DNA of 8,883 bases. Origin: Elusimicrobiota bacterium (GTDB taxonomy: Bacteria > Elusimicrobiota > Elusimicrobia > FEN-1173). Below the pieces are notes generated by a model. That model was not told the DNA's origin. It saw nothing but the letters and a program-made list of their open reading frames with translations, and ran no database searches. Shown here piece by piece: positions 5,030 through 8,883 of the stretch; the first letter of the stretch is position 1; each line of letters opens with the position of its first letter. Position numbers and translations under genes: made by a program. Where the stretch lies: the NCBI GenBank assembly GCA_003158755.1, contig PMLF01000110.1:1068-9950 (forward strand). The letters are read 5' to 3'.

Positions 5030-5059
5030 ATTCTAGGATATTTTCAAGCCCTCCGTCAT
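5030..5059 (-). promoter_or_regulatory. Predicted sigma70-like promoter for csp
   Basis: On the minus strand ATGACG (complement of 5054-5059), an 18-bp spacer and TAGAAT (complement of 5030-5035). Transcription would begin near 5023, giving a leader of about 45 nt with a GGGGAG ribosome site. It lies in the 123-bp divergent gap shared with obg. Consensus-based prediction. Confidence 0.5.
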
Positions 5060-5064
5060 CTCCG

Positions 5065-5094
5065 CCGACATTCTCCGTCGCTAAAATGTTAGAT
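5065..5094 (+). promoter_or_regulatory. Predicted promoter for obg
   Basis: CCGACA (5065-5070, 4 of 6 to TTGACA), 18-bp spacer, TTAGAT (5089-5094). A second -10-like box, TAAAAT, is at 5082-5087 but has no matching -35. Either box puts the start of the transcript within a few bases of the obg ATG at 5102. There is no Shine-Dalgarno in between. Consensus-based prediction. Confidence 0.45.
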
Positions 5095-5101
5095 TGACCG
5101 C

Positions 5102-6358
5102 ATGTTCGTCGACCGAGCGAAAGTTCGTTGCGTGGGCGGGAAGGGCGGGGACGGGTGTCTGTCCTTCCGCCGGGAGAAATACGTCGAAATGGGCGGCCCC
5201 GACGGCGCGAACGGCGGGGGCGGAGGTTCGGTGTGGCTGGAAGCCGACGCTCAAAAAGCCACCTTACACGACGTGGCCTACCGGCCCGTCTATAAAGCCG
5301 AGAGCGGCTCCAGCGGCGGCAGCGGCAACAAAACGGGCGCCACCGGCGAGGACTTGGTCGTGAAGCTTCCGCCCGGAACCCTCGTCTATAAAGACGAGCG
5401 CCTCTTGGGCGACTTAAAGAACCCCGGCGACCGATTGCTCGTGGCCAAAGGCGGCAAGGGCGGACGTGGAAATGCCTCCTTTAAAACGTCGATCAACACC
5501 GCCCCCTACATCTCCGAAAAGGGCGGGATCGGCGAGAAAGTGGAACTCCGGCTGGAGTTGAAACTCTTGGCCGACGTGGGGCTGGTGGGCTTCCCCAACG
5601 CGGGCAAGTCGACCCTCCTCTCCCGCATCACCAAGGCCCATCCCAAGATCGCGGACTATCCGTTTACCACGCTCACCCCCAACCTGGGGGTCTGCGCCGT
5701 CGACGACCGGTCGTTCGTCGTGGCCGACATCCCGGGCTTGATCGAAGGCGCCCACGAAGGAAAAGGACTGGGGGACGAGTTCCTGCGCCACGTCGAGCGG
5801 ACGCGGGTGCTGGTGCACCTGGTGGACGTCAGCGGCTTCGACGAGCGGGCGCCCTATGAGACCTTCAAGCTTTTGAACAAAGAATTGAAGAGTTACTCGG
5901 CGACGCTGGCGAAGAAACCTCAAATCGTTGCCGGCACCAAGATGGACGTGACCGACGCTCCGGACGCTTTCAAATCCCTTCAGAAGAAACTCAAGAAAAC
6001 GAAAATCTACCCGATCTCCGCGGTGACGGGAGAGGGCGTGGACGCGCTGCTTCGCGCCGTGGTCAAAGCCTTGGACGAGGCCCCCGAGGCCCCGCTCTTC
6101 CTGCCCGAAAAAGTGGATTACGTGATCGACCCCGACTTCACCGTCGAAAAAACGACGGAAGGACCGTTCCGGATATCGGGCCGTAAGATTCGAAAAATGG
6201 TGGACCGCACGAACTTCGACCAGGACGAATCCGTGGCGCGCGTCCAGAGGATCCTGAACAAGATGGGGGTCGAAAAAGAACTGGCGCGCCGGGGCGCGAA
6301 AGAGGGCGACGTCGTCATTCTGGAAAACATCGAGTTCATCTTCCATCCGGAAACCTGA
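5102..6358 (+). CDS. obg: Obg family GTPase, ribosome (50S) assembly
   Basis: Essential GTPase that binds the maturing 50S subunit and couples ribosome assembly to GTP/ppGpp levels; cytoplasmic. The protein has 418 residues in the standard three-domain order. The Gly-rich Obg fold (1-158) includes GGKGGDG (12-18) and GGKGGRGN (117-124). The G domain follows (about 159-328), and then an OCT-type C-terminal domain (about 333-415, VDYVIDPDFTVEKTTEGPFRI...). G motifs: G1 GFPNAGKST (163-171), G2 in YPFTT (186-190), G3 DIPG (209-212), G4 TKMD (279-282) and G5 SAVTGEG (306-312). G4 has Thr in place of the usual Asn, a substitution seen in some GTPases. The start at 5102 gives the canonical MFVDRAKV N-terminus with a -10 box 7 nt upstream and no Shine-Dalgarno. 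It is followed after 47 bp by proB. Confidence 0.98.
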   Translation: MFVDRAKVRCVGGKGGDGCLSFRREKYVEMGGPDGANGGGGGSVWLEADAQKATLHDVAYRPVYKAESGSSGGSGNKTGATGEDLVVKLPPGTLVYKDERLLGDLKNPGDRLLVAKGGKGGRGNASFKTSINTAPYISEKGGIGEKVELRLELKLLADVGLVGFPNAGKSTLLSRITKAHPKIADYPFTTLTPNLGVCAVDDRSFVVADIPGLIEGAHEGKGLGDEFLRHVERTRVLVHLVDVSGFDERAPYETFKLLNKELKSYSATLAKKPQIVAGTKMDVTDAPDAFKSLQKKLKKTKIYPISAVTGEGVDALLRAVVKALDEAPEAPLFLPEKVDYVIDPDFTVEKTTEGPFRISGRKIRKMVDRTNFDQDESVARVQRILNKMGVEKELARRGAKEGDVVILENIEFIFHPET

Positions 6359-6365
6359 AACCGCG

Positions 6366-6395
6366 GTGGCCCAACGCGCGCCGAATAGGTAATAT
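6366..6395 (+). promoter_or_regulatory. Possible promoter for proB
   Basis: TAATAT (6390-6395, a good -10 with four of six matches) lies 10 nt before the proB ATG. The hexamer 18 bp upstream, GTGGCC (6366-6371), is a poor -35 with about three matches. The box sits in the 47-bp gap after obg. No Shine-Dalgarno precedes proB, so an internal start giving a short leader is plausible, alongside transcription from the obg promoter. Confidence 0.35.
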
Positions 6396-6405
6396 TTTTC
6401 CCGCC

Positions 6406-7509
6406 ATGCCTTCCACCGAAAAACTCGTGATCAAAATCGGAACCGCCTCCATCAGCCGCCCGGAAGGGGGGCTGGATGACGTCCGCCTGCAAGCCTTGGC
6501 GGGAGAATTGGGCGCCTTGAAGCGATCGGGGCGTCGCATCCTCCTCGTGACTTCCGGCGCCATCGGCGCGGGGATGGACGCCTTCGGTTGGACGGAGAGG
6601 CCCACCGCGCTCCGCGACAAGCAGGCGGCGGCCGCCGTCGGACAACCGGTCCTGATGGACGCCTACAAACGGGCGTTCGCCGCGGAGAAGATCGTCGTGG
6701 CCCAGGTGCTGTTGACCCGGTCGGACTTGGAAGACCGGGACCGGTACCTCAATACCCGGAACACGCTCGACGCCCTGCTCTCCCACGGCGTCCTGCCCAT
6801 CTTGAATGAAAACGACACCGTGGCCACCGAGGAGATCCAATTCGGGGAAAACGATACGCTGGCCGCCCTCGTCGCCTCCAAGATCAGCGCCGACAAACTT
6901 TTTTTGTTGACGGACGTGGAAGGATTGAAAACCAGTCTCGACGACGACGGCCGCTTGCTGCCGGAGGTTTTTCAAATCACCCCCGACATCGAAGCCCTCG
7001 TTCAAGCGGGCCCGGGTTCCAAGAAAAGCACCGGGGGAATGGCGACGAAGGTCTCCGCGGCGCGGCTGGCGATGGCGAGCGGAGTGGAGGTATGGATCGC
7101 TTCGGGCCGGAGGACGGGCGTTGTGACGGAAATATTGGAAGGCCGCGGCGTCGGAACGCGCTTCCAGCCCCAGGCCGAGGCCTTAAACGCCCGTCGGAGA
7201 TGGATCGCCGCGCGGCGGCCCAAAGGGGCCGTCCATGTCGACGCCGGCGCCGTTTCGGCCCTGGTGTCGGGTAAAAAGTCTCTCTTGCCGTCGGGGATCG
7301 TGCGGGTGGAAGGAACGTTTTCTCCGGGAGACGCCGTCCGCGTCGTCGGTCCCGACGGCCGCGAAATCGCCCGGGGGTTGTCGGCGTACGGGTCCGGCGA
7401 CGTGCAAAAGATCAAAGGCCGCAAAACCTCGGAGTTGGCCGTCCTTTTGAATCTCCCGGATTCCCCTCCGGAAGTCCTGCACCGCAACAATCTGGCGATG
7501 CTCTCATGA
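6406..7509 (+). CDS. proB: Glutamate 5-kinase with C-terminal PUA domain
   Basis: Phosphorylates L-glutamate with ATP to L-glutamate 5-phosphate, the first and usually proline-inhibited step of proline synthesis; cytoplasmic. The protein has 367 residues, matching the long bacterial form. The amino-acid kinase domain (about 5-260) shows VIKIGTASI with K10, VTSGAIGAGM (48-57), LNENDTV (133-139), FGENDTLAALVASK (146-159), LLTDVEGL (167-174) and TGGMATKVSAA (209-219) with K215. In the FG-ND motif, residue 148 is Glu where E. coli has Asp. The PUA domain covers about 270-350 (GAVHVDAGAVSAL...LPSGIVRVEGTF...DAVRVV). proA is not adjacent in this window. The stop overlaps the mazG start as ATGA. Identification is secure. 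Confidence 0.97.
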   Translation: MPSTEKLVIKIGTASISRPEGGLDDVRLQALAGELGALKRSGRRILLVTSGAIGAGMDAFGWTERPTALRDKQAAAAVGQPVLMDAYKRAFAAEKIVVAQVLLTRSDLEDRDRYLNTRNTLDALLSHGVLPILNENDTVATEEIQFGENDTLAALVASKISADKLFLLTDVEGLKTSLDDDGRLLPEVFQITPDIEALVQAGPGSKKSTGGMATKVSAARLAMASGVEVWIASGRRTGVVTEILEGRGVGTRFQPQAEALNARRRWIAARRPKGAVHVDAGAVSALVSGKKSLLPSGIVRVEGTFSPGDAVRVVGPDGREIARGLSAYGSGDVQKIKGRKTSELAVLLNLPDSPPEVLHRNNLAMLS

Positions 7510-7940
7510 AGAAACGTCATTCCTATTCCGATCTCCTCCGAATCATGGCCCGCCTGCGGAGCCCCGGAGGTTGCCCCTGGGACCGGGAGCAAACCCATGA
7601 GAGCCTCCTTAAGTATCTAAAGGAGGAGTCGCGGGAAGTGGAGGACGCGATCCGGAAGGGAGACACCGAAAATCTTTGCGAGGAACTGGGCGACGTCCTG
7701 CTTCAGATCGTCTTCCACGCCCAGATCGCCTCGGAAACCAAGCGATTCGACATGGCCGAGGTGGTGGACGCCCTCTGCCGGAAGCTCATCCGCCGACACC
7801 CCCACGTCTTCGGAAAAGCGCGCATGAAGGACTCCGCCGAGGTACTGGCCAAATGGGACGACATCAAACGGACCGAAAAAGCCGCCCGCGCCAAGGACCT
7901 GGCCAGAAAACGCTTGACGGTAAAGGGGAAATTCCGCTAA
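7506..7940 (+). CDS. mazG: MazG-type nucleoside triphosphate pyrophosphohydrolase, single-domain form
   Basis: All-alpha NTP pyrophosphohydrolase that cleaves (d)NTPs to NMP and pyrophosphate, thought to clear abnormal nucleotides or affect ppGpp signalling. The 144 residues begin with MARLRSPGGCPWDREQTHESLLKYLKEE, the classic MazG opening. Metal-binding residues are E40, E41 and E44 (EExxE), then E60 and D63 (ELGD). RRHPHVFG (96-103) and VLAKWDDIKRTEK (113-125) match the end of the first MazG domain of the E. coli enzyme. E. coli MazG is about 263 residues with two such domains; here only one is present and it ends cleanly with a stop, so this is the short form rather than an obvious break. 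The start overlaps the proB stop (ATGA), implying coupled translation. Its last codons overlap the rplU promoter. Confidence 0.93.
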   Translation: MKKRHSYSDLLRIMARLRSPGGCPWDREQTHESLLKYLKEESREVEDAIRKGDTENLCEELGDVLLQIVFHAQIASETKRFDMAEVVDALCRKLIRRHPHVFGKARMKDSAEVLAKWDDIKRTEKAARAKDLARKRLTVKGKFR

Positions 7941-7943
7941 AAT
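7914..7943 (+). promoter_or_regulatory. Predicted strong sigma70-like promoter for rplU-rpmA
   Basis: TTGACG (7914-7919, 5 of 6), 18-bp spacer, TAAAAT (7938-7943, 5 of 6). The -10 box overlaps the mazG stop codon, and the -35 is inside mazG. It ends 10 nt before the rplU ATG, so the predicted transcript would have at most a few untranslated bases. This is the best promoter match in the window. Confidence 0.6.
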
Positions 7944-7953
7944 CGGTGCCCTT

Positions 7954-8277
7954 ATGGAAACCACGACCTATGCCATCATCAAAACCGGGGGCAAGCAATA
8001 TCGCGTGGCCCCGGGCCAGAAAATCCGCGTTGAGAAGATCGAAAAGATCGCGGGAGAAGACATCTCTTTCGACGTGTTGTTCGTGAAAGACGGCGACAAG
8101 ACGCAGACGGGGAAACCCGTCGTCGCCGGCGCCTCCGTCACGGGCCAGGTGGTCCGCCAGTTCAGGGACCGGAAACAGCTGGTCTTCAAAAAGCGCTCGA
8201 AGAAAGGGTATAAGAAACTTCAAGGCCACCGCCAAAACTTGACGGAAGTCCTGATCAAGTCCGTGGCCGCGGCCTAA
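7954..8277 (+). CDS. rplU: 50S ribosomal protein bL21
   Basis: Structural protein of the large ribosomal subunit that binds 23S rRNA near bL20. 107 residues, the usual length (about 100-105) plus a short METT N-terminal extension before YAIIKTGGKQYRV (6-18), the family signature. The C-terminal half has the basic FRDRKQLVFKKRSKKGYKKLQGHRQ segment, including the family motif K-R-KKGY-KK-GHRQ, then a closing TEVLIKSV. The ATG at 7954 is the only sensible in-frame start, and it lies 10 nt after a -10 box with no Shine-Dalgarno. It is followed after 13 bp by rpmA, the standard L21-L27 pair. In many bacteria obg follows rpmA; here obg lies upstream, with proB and mazG between. Identification is certain. 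Confidence 0.98.
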   Translation: METTTYAIIKTGGKQYRVAPGQKIRVEKIEKIAGEDISFDVLFVKDGDKTQTGKPVVAGASVTGQVVRQFRDRKQLVFKKRSKKGYKKLQGHRQNLTEVLIKSVAAA

Positions 8278-8290
8278 TCGGAAAAATCCC

Positions 8291-8578
8291 ATGGCTCATA
8301 CAAAATCTCAAGGTTCCTCCACCAACGGCCGCGATTCCAACGGCCAACGCCTCGGCGTCAAAACGTTCGGCAGCGAAAAGATCCACGCCGGATCCATTAT
8401 CGTCCGCCAGCGCGGCACCAAGTTCCACCCCGGCTTGAACGTCGGCATGGGCTCGGACAACACCCTCTTCTCCAAAATCAACGGAGTGGTGAAGTTCGAA
8501 TACATGCGCGGCAGCATCGGCCGCGAAGGCGGCCGCCGCCGCGTCAGCGTTTATCCCGCCGCCGCAGCCACAGCGTAA
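8291..8578 (+). CDS. rpmA: 50S ribosomal protein bL27
   Basis: Large-subunit protein whose N-terminal tail reaches the peptidyl-transferase centre and helps place the tRNA ends. 95 residues. It starts MAHTKSQGSSTNGRDSNGQRLGVKTFGSE, so the tail begins directly at MAH and there is no Firmicutes-type cleavable prepeptide. AGSIIVRQRGTKFHPGLNVGMGSDNTLFSKINGVVKF (34-70) is the full family core. The Ala-rich C-terminus (PAAAATA) is a short extension. The start is 13 bp after the rplU stop and only a weak GGAAA precedes it, so it is probably coupled to rplU. A strong terminator follows 17 bp after the stop. Identification is certain. Confidence 0.98.
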   Translation: MAHTKSQGSSTNGRDSNGQRLGVKTFGSEKIHAGSIIVRQRGTKFHPGLNVGMGSDNTLFSKINGVVKFEYMRGSIGREGGRRRVSVYPAAAATA

Positions 8579-8595
8579 CGAATCAGTTTTCGAAC

Positions 8596-8631
8596 AAAAA
8601 GCCCCGCCTTCGAAAGAAGGTGGGGCTTTTT
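8596..8631. terminator. Strong bidirectional rho-independent terminator between rpmA and folD
   Basis: AAAAAGCCCC, then CCTTC (8607-8611), a GAAA loop, GAAGG (8616-8620) and GGGGCTTTTT. The inverted repeat covers 16 pairs with one G-T pair (8606/8621). GC-rich core with an A-tract on the left and a T-tract on the right, so it can stop transcription from rpmA (plus) and from the convergent folD (minus). It lies between the two stop codons at 8578 and 8653. Confidence 0.93.
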
Positions 8632-8652
8632 AATGCGCAAACTAGGATCGTT

Positions 8653-8883
8653 TTACCGTTCGGCCGCCTGCACCGTGTTCCACAGGAGCATGGCCACCGT
8701 CATGGGACCCACGCCGCCGGGGACGGGCGTGATGGCGAAAGCCCGCTCGGAGGCGGACGCGAAGTCCACGTCTCCCACCAACCCTTTTTCCAACCGGTTG
8801 ATGCCAACATCAATGACGACGGCGCCGGCCTTCACCCAATCCCCCTTAACAAATTGAGGCTTGCCGATGGCCGCCACCAGGAT
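8653..8883 (-). CDS. folD: FolD, methylenetetrahydrofolate dehydrogenase/cyclohydrolase, C-terminal part (gene continues beyond 8883)
   Basis: Bifunctional folate enzyme that oxidises 5,10-methylene-THF with NAD(P)+ and hydrolyses the 5,10-methenyl product to 10-formyl-THF, the one-carbon donor for purines and formyl-Met-tRNA; cytoplasmic. The 76 C-terminal residues (ILVAAIGKPQF...) show VAAIGKPQFVKGDWVKAGAVVIDVGIN, which is the dinucleotide-binding domain after the substrate site. ITPVPGGVGPMTVAMLLWNT is the family's second signature (PGGVGPMT). The frame is open to the window edge, and an in-frame GTG at 8877 is just an internal Val, not a start. The catalytic Lys and N-terminal domain lie outside. 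It converges on rpmA with a shared terminator between. Confidence 0.97.
   Translation of the reverse strand: MLVAAIGKPQFVKGDWVKAGAVVIDVGINRLEKGLVGDVDFASASERAFAITPVPGGVGPMTVAMLLWNTVQAAER

Noticed and set aside
5414..6346. 310-codon open frame on the minus strand opposite obg
   Set aside because: Antisense shadow of a certain gene. The translation is rich in His, Val, Arg and Gly with no recognisable domain, and it ends inside obg.
1..8883. CRISPR array, tRNA or rRNA gene, transposase, integrase, toxin-antitoxin or defence system
   Set aside because: I saw no spaced direct repeats, tRNA-like cloverleaf with a conserved T-arm, IS-type ORF or known defence domain. All larger open stretches are explained by housekeeping genes.

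Overview
This looks like a chromosomal housekeeping region of a GC-rich bacterium. It carries most of an F-type ATP synthase operon and a block of translation, ribosome-assembly and proline-synthesis genes. Nothing reads as phage, plasmid or insertion sequence. The taxon cannot be fixed from the window. The gene content, the dispersed-type palindromic repeat in the atp operon (its translation reads SPAKAGVQ) and the TANNNT boxes just upstream of several start codons would suit an uncultivated lineage such as Elusimicrobiota or Omnitrophota, but that is low-confidence inference.

Layout. (1) Positions 1-3675, minus strand, read right to left: a 63-aa coiled-coil-like protein of unknown function, an AtpZ-type small membrane protein, atpI, atpB (a), atpE (c), atpF (b), atpH (delta) and the first 158 codons of atpA (alpha), which leaves the window before its P-loop. 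The genes are packed, with an ATGA overlap at Z/I and a 34-bp overlap at I/B. Two gaps contain structure: a hairpin plus U-run after atpE, and a cloverleaf-like palindromic repeat between atpH and atpA. (2) Positions 3693-3935, plus strand: a small, extremely Arg-rich protein of unknown function, starting only 17 bp from the divergent atp-side gene. (3) Positions 3926-4046: a purine/pyrimidine-tract inverted repeat between convergent genes. (4) Positions 4052-4978, minus strand: a cold-shock protein with its own promoter and terminator, followed by a rhomboid-like membrane protein that lacks the protease residues. (5) Positions 5102-8578, plus strand: obg, proB, mazG, rplU (bL21) and rpmA (bL27), closed by a strong terminator shared with the convergent, partial folD.

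How the genes work together. The minus-strand cluster builds the proton-translocating Fo sector with its assembly factors, the peripheral stalk and the start of F1. The plus-strand cluster combines two 50S proteins, the 50S-assembly GTPase Obg, a nucleotide-pool-cleaning MazG and the first enzyme of proline synthesis. Promoter-proximal genes (obg, proB, rplU and the Arg-rich ORF) have a -10-like box 7-10 nt before the ATG and no Shine-Dalgarno, which suggests leaderless or near-leaderless mRNAs. Several operon-internal atp genes and csp have clear Shine-Dalgarno sequences. I found no convincing new defence or mobile system. The less-described items are the two small unknown ORFs around 3484-3935, the inactive rhomboid-like protein, the two structured repeats and the leaderless-start pattern.
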